The notes beneath the pieces are model-generated. The model had not been told where the DNA came from, searched no databases, and worked only from the letters and a program-made list of their open reading frames with translations. Shown in pieces: positions 1-12,800 of a DNA stretch of 64,000 bases. Source of the DNA: Zerene cesonia (taxonomy: Eukaryota > Arthropoda > Insecta > Lepidoptera > Pieridae); assembly GCF_012273895.1 (NCBI RefSeq), contig NC_052122.1, positions 9,672,001 through 9,736,000 of the forward strand, in the 5' to 3' direction. How positions within the stretch are numbered: position 1 is the first letter of the stretch; every line of letters starts with the position of its first letter. The position numbers were made by a program, and so were the translations under genes.

Positions 1-360
1 TGAAAACTACTTGTACAAAGTTTAATTACATTTTTACCGTTTACTTATAATGAGACATGTAAATATTACAATTTAATATAAAGGGAAAAGCAATCGACTT
101 TCAACTAGTTTGGCAGTCAGTAGATTACTTATGGATTGTTCTCGATGATTTCATGTCAGTAAACACATATTTTTTATATTATCCTTCTTTAATATCTTTA
201 AATGAATGGTGTTTATTTCAGCAAATAATATTTCAGGAATATAGCAATAAAATAGTTGACATATGTGAGGCTTTTGTCATCTAGAGTTATTGTATGATAT
301 AATAGTATTTAATTCTTAGATGTACATATATATGAGAATTTTTTGAAAGAATAGAAAAAA

Positions 361-412
361 TCCGATCACGGGGCGGGATTCGAACCCGCGTTTCTTGCCT
401 AATCCGTTGCTA
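361..412 (-). repeat. tRNA-like fragment (SINE head or tRNA relic)
   Basis: On the - strand 'cgcgggttcgaatcccgccc' contains a perfect tRNA B box (GGTTCGAATCC) with a complete T-arm stem (GCGGG...CCCGC). Only the 3' half of a tRNA is recognisable, and no full cloverleaf was found upstream. A tRNA-derived SINE remnant is more likely than a working tRNA gene. Confidence 0.55.
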
Positions 413-430
413 AGGTTCAAAAAATTTCTC

Positions 431-470
431 ATTTATAAAAGCATTTCAATGCTATAAAACTAAAAATTAA
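431..470 (+). repeat. Direct repeat, copy 1
   Basis: 'gcatttcaatgctataaaac' with flanks is repeated nearly identically at 1177-1215, about 745 bases away. The two copies bracket AT-rich sequence with no ORF. Confidence 0.6.
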
Positions 471-1176
471 ATGTACATATTATATATTTTCTTATAGTGC
501 AATAATATACAAGAAGGTAATTAAACAATTATTAAAATACAATATATGCGATACGTAATACATATAGATATAGTTTATCGACCATAATCTTATGTCCTCT
601 TTCTAGATACGTCATGGGTTGAGTTAGTTAGTCTGTAATTATACACAACAGGTCCGTCAGAACACAAATTATCTAGTTATCCTGTAAAAATTGACACCAT
701 CAGGACACAAGTCTTCCAGCATCATGACTGATTTCTGCAAATCCCCACGCTCCGATCACGGATTACGTACAAGAAAAACTCTTTACATAACCTCTTTTTC
801 TAAAAGCTAATAGGAGCGTCGTTGAATTTTCTTCACCTTAAAAGCAATGCACACATCCCAACACGTCTGGAGCACGTGTGGAGTACGCGCCAAGAGAGCT
901 TATCAATATAGCGCTTGAAGATCAAACATAAAAACGAAATACCTTCCATTTCACAACATTGCATTGCAATTTATAGAAGCTGATAAAATTTCATATATTG
1001 CAGCAGCAGTCTGCAAATTTAAAATTGAGTTTCAGTAAGGATACTTTTAGTACTAGCATTGTATCAAATTATCTATGCTTTTAGTATTTTATCAATGATG
1101 TAGTATTTTATAAATATCAATACTTATAAGTGAATAAGCTTATTCTTATATTTTCTATTCTTTAAAAAAAAATCCC

Positions 1177-1215
1177 ATTTATAAAGCATTTCAATGCTAT
1201 AAAACTAAAAATTAA
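1177..1215 (+). repeat. Direct repeat, copy 2
   Basis: Second copy of the repeat at 431-470. It differs by one A and diverges after 'ctaaaaattaa'. It may mark a local duplication or the ends of an old insertion. Confidence 0.6.
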
Positions 1216-1245
1216 GCTCCGTTCATAGATTTTTTTTTTAATGAG

Positions 1246-1465
1246 GGGGTTACCCCTTTGTGTTTGGGTGATCTGCCTTCTATGTTTTACAAGACTGAGA
1301 CGATCTTTGTTAGTCACCATCAGGAAGCTATATAGCTAATATATACTATCCAATTTACTTTTTCAAACTCTTTTCTGGCCAAACTTCATCTAAATCGGTC
1401 CAGTTGCCTAAAATTAACGCTTAATAACAAACAAACTCATCAGCGTTATATATTTATTAGCTATT
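1246..1465 (+). repeat. Interspersed repeat, retroelement 3'-end-like
   Basis: Contains 'gccaaacttcatctaaatcg' followed by 'gtccagttgcc' and a tail with 'aacaaacaaactcatcagcg'. This order (primer-like conserved core, then aacaaac tail) is typical of short interspersed elements in butterfly and moth genomes. The same style of core occurs at 2029-2187. Confidence 0.4.
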
Positions 1466-1518
1466 AATCCCTGTGCTGCATATCCCGCGAGAGAGAATCG
1501 TTATTAATTTATAAATTT

Positions 1519-1719
1519 GTGAGTAAACAAAATGTTAATGTTCCGCAATATTATGATGTGTTTACGAATACGTTCGCTAAGCGAGTTATTAAGTTGAAGA
1601 TGATGGATGGCTTGAATTGGTTGCTAGGAGAAAATTTGTATGAGATAACAACATTGCGTCAAAGATCGCTCGCGCAACAATTTTCGAATATCCTAGACAA
1701 AAGGCTCACGTTATTTTAA
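1519..1719 (+). other. Open frame of unknown origin, possibly a transposon relic
   Basis: Sixty-six codons are open but with no ATG start (first codon GTG), ending TTTTAA at 1719. The text (KQNVNVPQYYDVFTNTFAKR, then LNWLLGENLYEITTLRQRSL) looks more protein-like than surrounding AT-rich noise. Repeats on both sides make a decayed mobile-element ORF the simplest reading. No family was recognised. Confidence 0.2.
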
Positions 1720-2028
1720 ACAGTCGGATACATATTATATACTGACACGATATTGGAATCCATTAAACGCGGAATAATTAAATTTTCCACTTTGTTTTGA
1801 AAACTGCCTGAGCGGAAACAGCTTTCCTGTCCACTTCAAGTTTACATGAAAACCTTTCATTGTTTCCCGAAATTTTTATTTATACGTGTATTATTTTTAT
1901 TGACTGAGTATTATTTTAGGCAAATAAACATTTACTGACTATCAAAGTTCGAATTACATACGATTTGACAAGTTTAGCCAATTGTGTACAATGCAATTAA
2001 ATAACCTACATAAATAATTAATATTAGC

Positions 2029-2187
2029 GGTCCGCCCTGGCTTCGCCCGTGGTACAAATATATCATATAGCCTTCCTCAATAAATGGGCTATCTATCACT
2101 GCAAGAATTTTTCAAATCGGACCAGTAGTTTCTGAGATTAGTGCGTTCAAACAAATAGACTCTTCAGCTTTATAATATAAGTATAGA
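2029..2187 (+). repeat. Interspersed repeat, retroelement 3'-end-like
   Basis: 'gcggtccgccctggcttcgc' followed by 'atatagccttcctcaataaa', 'ttcaaatcggaccagtagtt' and 'gttcaaacaaatagactctt' is the layout of a common lepidopteran short interspersed repeat. It carries no coding capacity. Confidence 0.5.
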
Positions 2188-3699
2188 TTCATCGATAAAT
2201 ACTAGATTATTTACCTCACCATAAAATCCCAATAGCTACATTTAAATACAGACAGTCAAAAAAGACAAAAAAAGTAAAAGTTTGTTATTAAGTTTGCAGA
2301 AATATCTAAAAAAAAGTGTGAAAAATAATGTTAAAATATTGTTTTTTCTTTAATTATTGGATGATGTCCAGAAATTGCTTTATGTACTAACCTACTTTAC
2401 GTAACTAATATTTAGCCTTACTTACTAAGGTTTAGTCCATATGCATTTTATTCTTGAGATCTGCGATCGCTGGCGCGAGTACAATACACATAACTTTGAT
2501 AAGTTCTTTATCAATATTAATTACGAGTCAATAAACACGTGTTGAGATTCCAAATTTGAACTCCAATTATGATCGTCCTTGACCTTTTGGATGTGTTTTA
2601 CCGCTTCAATTCGATCTAGTGTTAAATGCGTTCACGTTTTATTTGATTGGACACGTTCTCAATCACTATTGACAATAATGAACGTTGTTGTTTGATTACG
2701 TATTTACTACAAATCCGCTTTTCGCCGTGCTTCACTTGACCTAGGTTTGTTTGCCTCGTCTTATAATTATTAGGACTATAATAAAATATTATGTAATTTT
2801 AAACTAAATGAACAAAGGCTATAAAGGGGTTAGAGAGAACCACAATTCATATAAACGTTCAATATCATTTGAATTATGGCCACCCCTTCAAATAATGACT
2901 GTTGCCATTATACCTGTATAAAAGCTGGACTATCACAAGGCAAGATGAAATTGCATTATATCTACGTCATTATATCTCACTCCTATAGAAAGCAAGAGAA
3001 TACGTTACTATTAGAAACTTTTGGGAGAGATATTAGTACCTTAATAATAATTAAACCATAATTATTATAATCTACGTAAAAACAATGTACAAATCTGCTG
3101 GCTTCTAGCAATGCAATATTATATGTTTTTATACCTATGCAGCTTATGCAGCACCGATTGGATGAGCCCGTCTTTTCTTGATAAAAAAAAATTGTAAAAT
3201 GATATTATAGCAATCTGTAGGGACATTTAAGCATAATCGTATAACTAGGTGCAGTGAGTTGTCCTTTCTTTTATCAAAGGATCAGCACGAACTCAACCTA
3301 TACATAAACTATTAAGCAATCCAACCTATACAGTATGTTATTTAAGCGATGATATATTATTACCTATGTGTCATATAATACCTATGTGTTTATATATATT
3401 AAGTAAAGTGAAGATTATTAGAATATTCATTGATGTTCTATGTAAAAATAACAAGTTAGAATTAATTGAATAAATTTGAAAAAAAAAAAAATTTTAAAAA
3501 TTGGGTTATGTTTTTCGTTACATACAATTTAACGAGGTTTCAATTTTCACGTCACTCCGAACATGCCATTCGGTATTTCGCTTTGCAAGTCTTTGTTTTT
3601 GACGTAGCGTGACAGTTTGTTGTAAGTGACAACTGACAGCACGCTGCATAGTAACAATAATAATGGCCACGCCAGATAGGCCTTCTTTGCGCGCGACAT

Positions 3700-4061
3700 A
3701 ACGCTCACCTGACGCCGCGCTATGACGCCGAATTGTGTTGTACTAAGCCCTAATGGCTTTCAGATAACTCTCTTTTATTTTTGCGCCTAATAACCATTAC
3801 TAAGGGTATTGTTGCTAATTCTAAATTTCGCGGTTTCGTTATTTAGTCTTCGTTTATCGGCCGTTTTATTGTCCATGCCCTTTCGCCGCGACTGACACGC
3901 TATGACTTCCTGACGCGGCGCTATGACGCCGAATTGTGTTGCGCTAAGAGCTATGGGCTTTGTCAGATAAAACGCATACTTTGCGCGCGTCAGAGCATCG
4001 TCGCTCTGTTTGACGGTTTATTACCGCAAAGTACAACACAGCTCGGAACCAGGTGAGCGCT
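3700..4061. mobile_element. Possible non-autonomous DNA transposon (MITE-like) with internal duplication
   Basis: A GC-richer block in AT-rich DNA. Its ends are inverted: 'aacgctcacctg' (3700-3711) against 'caggtgagcgct' (about 4049-4060), 11 of 12 positions pairing. Inside, a stretch of about 60 bases beginning gacgccgcgctatgacgcc (about 3711) recurs about 200 bases later (about 3911, gacgcggcgctatgacgcc). There is no ORF. Target-site duplications were not established. Confidence 0.35.
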
Positions 4062-5439
4062 CGGACGCACGCTATTTACGCGTTCTGTCTGACAAATCCA
4101 TTTACTAGACGTTGCTAGTTTCAGAGAGGCTCTTGTTAATTTGTTATTGTATAATAGACGAACTCCTCAAATTTCTTGGAGTTGGAAAATTTAGTTGTAT
4201 GATGAACCACTGATAGTACACATCTGTTTTGTAGAATAGCACGTACGTCGCAAAGACTAAATGTAACGTCCGTTCAAGTTGTGTATGATTATAAAAAAGT
4301 GTTATAAAACACATTCTATTTCGAATACATTTAGGATATACCAATCCAAAATGCGACGAATAATATCGAAATATGAAAGCTGGTGCATTAACTAAAAAAA
4401 ATATAAATAGCCTTCTAATACAAAAATGATAATTAAATTCTACATGTAATAATGCATTTGATAATTTTTCGAATCGTATATTGACATGGTTTTATACTAT
4501 CAATTATTTAACATAACGAATTCTATTACAGTAACAAAAAAAACATAAACGAAAAGAAAACACTTGAAACAGGATATACTCATAAGAACAAGATTGTTTT
4601 CAAACATGCAATAACAAAAATAATAATCATCGACATGAAAATGTGTAACATATGATATCCCATTAATCAAATACAAATAAGATCTGTAAAGATAGTTAAT
4701 GTATATTTTGTCATGTTTTTGCAAAGATTTATATATCCTGCTATCTACTGGGGTAACCGCCTACGGTTTGGATTATGCCAAAACTAATTATAACAAGTTA
4801 TTGACGGCTTCTACCGTATTATTTCTGGATGGATTATACGATTGCACTAAAATCGTTATTTTATTTTGATTTAATTATTTGATGTGTTGTAACTTTCCCG
4901 GAACGATGTGATTAGTGCTTAACTGCAAATTATTATAAATGATGAGGATTTATTTGTCGCTACTGCGTTTTACGATGGTAACATTAGCAGATGATTCGAA
5001 ATTCGAATTCTGGGAGTGTGTTGTGTGAATTCGAAATTTAAATTAGGATTCAGGGGTTTTAGTATTGTTGATAAAACGTTTCTCTTCTTAAAATTGTAAC
5101 ATATAATGCTCAGTAAATGTTAAGTATAACATTGGTCACTAATTATTTTGGATGCATATGGACGGGTTTTCTGTTGCTCGAGACTTGTTCGATTCCTTTT
5201 TCATTTAAATCATGACCCGCATATGATCTATGGCTGTGTTAACAGCACTATTCCAACGTGTTAAATTTGTTACATATTTGATATGAGATAGGAGAACGTG
5301 TTAATTAACAGATTAAGGCGATCGTTCACTTGTCGACGACTAAATAAGATAAGCATGGCTTTTCTTCATGATCAGCTTTGCGTCGACATCTAGTGGCGGC
5401 ATGTAGCAAAATGGGTAAATGACATGTTGTTATTGATAA

Positions 5440-5600
5440 CCATCATCATCATCATCAGCCTATATATGTTCCCACTGCTGGGACACAGTCCTCTTATGAG
5501 GGTTCAGGCCATAATGCACCACGCTGGCCAAGTGCGGGTTGACAGATGTCGTATGTCGTCGAACTTTTGATTCTTGGACATGCCGGTTTCCTCACGATGT
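5440..5600 (+). repeat. Lepidopteran interspersed repeat with 'cccactgctgggacac' core
   Basis: A (cat)n run is followed by 'gttcccactgctgggacaca', then gtcctcttatgagggttcaggcc-type text. Partial or reversed copies lie at 16140-16270 and 61195-61290. This is a very common lepidopteran repeat, often linked to CR1/Jockey-type LINE ends. Confidence 0.6.
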
Positions 5601-6111
5601 TTTTCTTCACCGTTTTAAGCAGTGGTGATGTTATCCACATGCACAGAAAAATAGAAAAATCAATTTATTCCAATTTGATCCAAATAGTAGTTTAAATATG
5701 AAAGAAAGAAAGAAAACAAGCTTTATTGCCACACAACAACCTTAAAACTAGAACATCTTAAAAAATAACATAACAATATATATGGCAATCGGACACACTC
5801 AGCCATGCTGTCGGTCCTTAACACCCGAACAGCGCTGATTGTCAGTCTACCCGCATTTCATATATATTCAGTTAAATGAGCGCGTATCCTAACGTACGTA
5901 TCTCAAATTAACTAGTTAATCGACATATTTTATCACTAATACATTATTAGTTCGATAATAACACACATACTCGTGTATTTTGCTTCTGTCTATGATGTTG
6001 AAATTAAGATGCTTAATTGCTTGCAACGTTGTAATAAGTTCACTTTTACGATACCGCTATAACAAACCAGGCGATTAATATTGCTCCACCCGTTCGATAG
6101 ACCCAGGATAA

Positions 6112-6325
6112 AAATCCTAATATTATAAATGCGAAAGTTTTTAAGGATGTGTGAGTGTTAATTGTTCTTTCACGCAAAAACAACTGAACTTCAGAACCGA
6201 TTGCAATGATATTTGGTACGTAGACAGTTGGACAACTGGAATAACATATAGGCAACTAATTATCCCGATATTCCTATGGGATACGAACTTACGCGGGTGA
6301 AACCGCGTGGGGCGCAGCTAGTAAT
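6112..6325 (-). repeat. Interspersed repeat, family with 'aatgcgaaagttt' end
   Basis: In reverse orientation it carries the same series of blocks as the copies at 8067-8278 and 60117-60322: 'ccgcggtttcacccgcg'-type head, 'cgggataa', 'ctgtctacgtaccaaat', 'ttgcaatcggtt', and 'cgcatttataatattag' end. About 210 bases, non-coding. Confidence 0.65.
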
Positions 6326-6562
6326 AATATAAATATGCATGGTTGCATAGTTTTAAATGGATAATCCTAGTAGTTAAGCAAACATAATAAACAAAAAAAA
6401 AACAAAATATCGAATATTTTATATTTATAATATAAGATAATATTATTTATCCTAAAATAATTATTTTTTACCCAAAACTTTATTTGGTGTAATTTTGACA
6501 ATTATATTATAAAATAAAATGTTATAAAATAAAATTATATTATAAAACAAAATGGGCCCACA

Positions 6563-6691
6563 TGGGAGGCATCGGCTTTCAATTAAAAACAATAATCAAA
6601 ATCGGTTCACACAGTAAAAAGTTCTGAGATAGCAAGTCCAAAGGAATTCAGTCAATTCGATAACCTCCTCTTTTTAGAGCCGGTTTTTAAC
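6563..6691. repeat. Interspersed repeat next to an exon acceptor
   Basis: 'atcaaaatcggttcacacag', 'taaaaagttctgagatagca' and 'aacctcctctttttagagcc' define a repeat whose relatives are at 30336-30436 and 20016-20130 (the latter with the 'accgacttccaaaaacgaaa' end). It ends about 24 bases before the NOS1AP exon at 6716. Confidence 0.5.
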
Positions 6692-6715
6692 CTAAAAACT
6701 TCTATATTGTTACAG

Positions 6716-6869
6716 AGCCAAGCTATGCGCATCGTCCGTACCGTGGGCCAGGCATTTGAAGTGTGCCACAAGATGCAAATCAACTCCCGTGATGAACCAG
6801 TTCCTTCCACTTCCTCTGCCGTTGATGAACCAGTCTCTGTCCACGCAAGCGAAGCTGGTACTTCCAAAG
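6716..6869 (+). CDS. NOS1AP: NOS1AP exon: end of the PTB domain
   Basis: Acceptor 'tattgttacag' before AGC at 6716; donor 'AAAG|gtattt' at 6870. It codes 51 residues plus one base: the last helix of the PTB domain (MRIVRTVGQAFEVCHKM) and then a Ser/Pro/Glu-rich linker. A repeat ends about 24 bases upstream of the acceptor, inside the intron end. Earlier PTB exons were not found between 1 and 6715. Confidence 0.92.
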
Positions 6870-9800
6870 GTATTTCGGCCATTCGAACTGTAATTCTTAC
6901 GATATTTGATATATATACATGTTTATAATGAGCGTAAACGACTGTGCAGAGACTACTTGGAGAATCTTTTGCATAAGCTGATTTCAGTGCGACACATAGT
7001 AATTCGGTCGAAAACTCTGCCCAGTCTCCTGCATTTCGTATACGCTCCGCGGCTCCACACAATAGTTTATTTACTCACCCTTTACGTCAACCATTTCCTC
7101 TAACTGCAGTTGACATCCTGTTCATTTCCCGCCCACGTAGTTTTCATTTCTCAGTATTATGTATTGCTTGCGTTTACTGTTTCGCTCGGCGAAAGATAAA
7201 AATTGCTTATAATTTGTCACTATGTTGCTAGAGCGTTTTGGCACCGCGAACGTTAAAAATGAAGCGAATTTTATATTATTATTTGAAACAGAACAATGGT
7301 GACGGATGAATTGTTATACATTGAATCGCACGTAATTTGCAAGCTCCTCCATTTATCTGTGTATTTTTCGAGAGCAGACAAGTGACGAAAGTCGTTGAAT
7401 TAATGTTTTAAATACAAAACACTCATTTCGCGATTGAAAACCGTAAATTTAACCTGCTAACATTACAGATGTAGTCCAAAGAAGTGTACTTCTTTAATTT
7501 ATTATTGAACCAATAGAAACTATGTATAGTTTCTATTGGTTTAATAGTAAATTAAATTAAATATTAAAATACATCTTAAAAAAACGTGTATATATATGTA
7601 TATATACAACAACATCTTCAGAAGGTTGAACTCTTTCTGGCGAGGTACGACAATCTTAGTAAAACCTATATTTTCAAGAAGTAGGGAAATGAGCACAATA
7701 CAACGCGCTTAAATTTAAAATAAATAGTTTGTCTATAACATAATATGAAGTTCATTATAATATACCCAAACAAAAACACCTGATGTCTTAACATTCTTCA
7801 TTTCTCCCATATCTAAGTACCCACGTCATATAGCCCACGTTTGATCTAGATTCAGGAATAAAGCTATCACGTGGCATTGTTTCTAATTTATTTTACGCCG
7901 AAGTCGCCCAGGTCATTGAGCGTAACATCGTAAATCTATAAACGAAATGTGCCAAGTATTTGAATCGTAATTATTGAGGGACATCCTACAAAGACGGCAG
8001 TTAAAATGTTAACTGCGCATGCACTTCACTGCCAGTACTGGAGACAATTTTTGTTGTATTATGAAATTACTAGCTGCGCCCCGCGGTTTCACCCGCGTAA
8101 GTCCGTATCCCGTAGAAATATCGGGATAAAAAGTAGCCTATATGTTATTCCAGTTATCCAGCTGTCTACGTACCAAATTTCATTGCAATCGGTTAAGTAG
8201 TTTTCACGTGAAAGAGCAAAAAACACACATATATCCTTACAAACTTTCGCATTTATAATATTAGTAGGATTATAAGTGCGGAGAAGTCATATTTGCTAAC
8301 TTCACGGCGCATAGTGTATACAGAGATGAATTAGTCAGTCATAATGAATTAGTTATCAGTCACTGTGTGTCAGAGTATCTTCTACAAAATGAATATATAA
8401 AAACTCACCAATCTGTGATGTTTTATTTTGTTTTCCACGAGTACATCCATAAATACAGTTTAATTGCAAAGAAAACCGTAACCGTAACATAATTCCTTTG
8501 CGTCTAATAAGCCTTGTAGGAACCCTAATATAGCAAGGTTTATTGGCTGTTAAATTACATTCAGTTGCTCAGAAGTGTGCTCTTGTTTCTTAATAAATTT
8601 CTCTTTATTACGAAGAAAAATACAGATAACGAAGCAATGGAATATATTAGAAATAATTTGAAGCTAGACCGATTTTAAATCTCGTTCTGAAAATGATATC
8701 TTCTATCGAGTTATTTTTTTGTAGGTATGTTCTGGTAAAGACTTATTATAAATGGCAGAAGATTTTGTATGTCTATGATAATAATTTCATTTGATTTATT
8801 ATATTTCGTTTACGTTGAAGTAAGAATTACGTCAAAGTTAGCTGGTGCAATTAATTATAATATTTAAATTTGCAATATTTATTCTTTATACATATAGTTT
8901 CTTCAAATATATATCTCACAGCACACTGTCCACCCGATCAATATTTTTAATGTTGTATTATTTTTAGGGTTAATTAATCAACTATAATTCTATATTATTA
9001 TTGTTTTAAATTAATTGTACCATAATAACAATTTAATTCCAAGAATACAAAAGAGGGATTAATTAAGTACAAAATAAATTGAAATGAAAATATTCATTAT
9101 TCAATTATACGAAAATATAGCAACATCCCACTCAGTAACGTGTATGAACCCTAATTACGGATCAAGGTATAACTAACTACCTATAAATTTAACTCGGGAC
9201 AGAACAATGCGATGATGTAAAGCGTAACTAACTTCAGTGTAAATAGATCTTAACTATCACCTATTCTTATGTGGGCGGATTATAATTAGCCTTTATGAAC
9301 GGTTTTATGACATCCGATGTTACGAGAACAGCTGGTTGCTACGTCATAATTCAATATATGACGGTATCTGACGTTGAGTGTTCACACTGGTCTTTCGGTT
9401 TAATTAACGTGATTATGGTTTTATCCAAACGTTATATCTAATATTAGGGGTTATTATAACGCATAATACTTTGGATATAACACAACACATGTCTATGATA
9501 TTATGAAATACGATATGAAATTATACGATACGAATACGACTATGAAATTATTATAAGAGAGAAATTAACCGCCTTTATATTTGAGGCTCTGTGCTGCGTT
9601 ATTCTTTATTATTTTAAATAATTCATTTTTAAAATATCAATAGATTGAAGCATAAATAATAAGAAATACTATTAAACGCCTATTAAATACTTCTATATTA
9701 AAATTTTTGTATCGTGTAAAATCTAAATTTTGTAATGGCAGTTCATTCAGTAGTGTTCATTATATTTAAAATTTCGAGCATATAGACTTAACATTTAAAG

Positions 9801-12800
9801 ATGATAGAATACTATTAGAATCAAACTATGTTTTGAAATATCAGTCCAATGGCTATCATTATTTACTACAAAAAGCATTATTTATGGAGTCGTTGACAAA
9901 AAAACAGTAAAAAGTATCGTCCGAGTTTTTAAGTTCTAGGTCAAATCAAAGTTCATGGATCGTGGAAACAATATTAAGACAGTTAAACTTCTTCACTTTG
10001 AACTGCCATTTTCGAAACTTCAGGTATTCAGGTAAAATAAAAAAAAATAATGTAACTTGTTGACGATTGTCTATTTATTAACTAAATATTATGCAAGTAT
10101 TTACATCATTGTATGTGTGATGTATTGTTTTTTTTCTATTTATATTTTTAGTTTTTAACTTTTGCTAAGATGTAAACTTTATATTTGATTATAAGTAGGA
10201 TGAGACATGAATATTTATAATTAACTACGCTTGCTTTAAATTCTCAATTCAATTTAATCCAAAAATCAATGTAAAGATTTGATAAAGCGGTAAAGACTAT
10301 AGAGTCGAGAGTAGACAAAGGATTTATTGATCTCGAGGTTATTTGTAAGATTTTATGAAAAAAACACGTTAGTTAGCTGAATCTCAAAGCAGTCTAATTA
10401 TCCATTTATTCCGAAGTGTATAAAGTATATACACTAATAATAACATGTTAAACTTTTCATGCTCTCTTAATAAATATTTAAGATAGTCATTAAGTATTCA
10501 CTGAGAATAAACAAGAGCACACGAGAGCCGCGATCAAAGCTTATGTAAATTGACGTCATAATATTTACATTCCAACTTGGAAGTTCTTTTTTGTGTCAAA
10601 CACTGTCATACATTCAGTATTTTATAAGCATATTAGTAGGTTAACATGATTTAAATTCAACAAAGTCCTCAATACCTATACTTCACGTATTATATTCTAT
10701 TCACTATGAAATTGTCGAATTTTCTATTTGTTTTTATTCTGTTTATAAATCAGTTGAAAACCCGTCAAATATGTACGAAACTTCATGATGCGTTTATTTC
10801 CTAGTATCTGGCTATAATCTTGATACTAAATTATACACCAATTCTTCGGGATACTGATGGATTGATCGATTGATTGGTGATGATCTATCCAGGTAAACTT
10901 TTTGACACAAAATGTAATTACTCGTATATGTATGTAATTACAGTCAATAATTTTGAGGATCACTTAGTAATTTAATTTAAATGAAAATGAATACATAATC
11001 TACAATCCAATCTGTTCATTGAAAGCATAAATTCAACATTCCTAATAACGTTATACTAAATTATCAATGTTTAAAAATATACTACAAAAGAAGGTAAACT
11101 AATCGCATATTTAATCGATTTAAAGAACCTTAAATAGTTGCTAATTACTACAGTCCTTGCTTCATGACAATAACTTACCATTAAGCTCAGCCATGTGATT
11201 TTAACGCCATGTCACGGTCAATAGACGACTGTCAAAGTGGATTGGATCCAACCACGATTTAAACAGATTAGCTAACGAACGATTCGATTTGATGGCTTTC
11301 ACTCAAACGCTAGAACCCTACCTAATCTGGTATTGATTCCTTCGGACGCACACTTTCAATTCCTTCAATCAAGAACCCTGAAGGTATCGTTTTCTTAACA
11401 ATCTCTAGTACTTTTTCCCTTAGCAAAAAAAAAAACGGGTAACAGTTGTGTTTTGGAGGACGTTTCGCATCAAGCGACCAGTTCGGTTGATCGCTATGTC
11501 ATAAAAAATAGGTATAGTGCGTTACAAACTCACGAGTCAAAGTGTCGAGACACTAAACTCTTCACACAGCCAGAATATTATGTCCTACCGACTAAAACCC
11601 CACTGTGTTCCGTAAAGCCGCATTGATAAAGCCATGGGTACTTGTTGGATTCGTCCGCGACCCCCTCGGCGGCAGCCCTGCAGGCTAGCCACAAACTTAG
11701 AGCGGCTTATTTGCCAGCTCTAACCTCCTGTGGGCGGCGTGAGCGGAACACGTCTCGCGCCGCCTCGTCGGTCCGGACGATGGATGAAGTAGAATATTTT
11801 GTAATAATCGCGCGCTCAGAACGTCAACCAGACGCGTGGTATGATGCTGCATTGTGTTGTACTACGCGCTACAAAATGTATTTATGTATTTAGGGACACT
11901 CTTTTTAAATTTTTTTTTTTTCAACCTAGTACACACAACAACGCAACACACAAACATATTTGCCCAGTGCAATCGATTCTCATGGAGGTGAAAACTAAAC
12001 TATAATAGTAAGACGATTTTAATATATCCTGAAAGAAAGTTATCCGTATTGCGTTACAGAAATATTTTCTATTACAATTTTATACTGTAAATTAAAAAAG
12101 AATTTTACGCAGTTACACTACGCGATTTTTGATTGCTATTTCGTTTTTAAATGTCTTCATATTCTTATTAGAGTATTATGTACCACTAGCTCAATTGCCC
12201 GCTTATGGCAAAAAAAAAAAAATAGAATTATCCAATGCTGTATTCCAAATTTAAACTTAAAAGACCTAACAATTGCTCCCATTTAAAGGTTTATTGGTGC
12301 ATATTGTACGCTAATATGGAACGTGTCTCCCATATTTCATACTCTACGGATACCCGAAATTATTACAATACAAACGAAGTTCAGTCAATGTGAAAACCTG
12401 AACACGTATTCGATGTATTTGCGAATGTAGAAGCAAAATGCAACAAAACGTGTCCTGAAATACAATACATCCACTCTATTCTATCTATGTCATGTTCAGT
12501 GAACGAACAATTGTATACCTTCTCTTTGATTTTGAATGAATAAGTACTAATTTTATATTGAGTTCGTCAAGAAGTAATACAATTTATAAAATGTGATTAA
12601 AATCCAATCTAAAAGTCTTCAATATAGCAATATTTTAAGATAACAGGTAATTTTTTTTGTTTAAAATTGTAAGCATTTTTCCCTTAAATCGTAATGTAAC
12701 CTCCCTAACATTGTGGTAAAACCGCATATCTGCAATTTATGTCAGCAATCAAATTATTATTAATTCAAAATTTCAATTCCTATAGGCAACATTTCGTTAA

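Larger units (their letters stand above)
1..6715. other. NOS1AP upstream intron (inferred) with repeats
   Basis: Because exon 6716 starts in the middle of the protein, this stretch should be intron unless the gene's earlier exons lie here. I searched for PTB-domain text and found none. Contents are the repeats listed separately and AT-rich filler. The ATG frame at 2876-3061 reads like noise. Confidence 0.5.

Noticed and set aside
361..412. Functional tRNA gene
   Set aside because: Only the T arm and part of the acceptor are recognisable; I could not fold D and anticodon arms or find an A box.
6652..7062. 136-codon minus-strand frame
   Set aside because: It overlaps the conserved NOS1AP exon on the other strand; the plus frame matches CAPON, so this one is a shadow.
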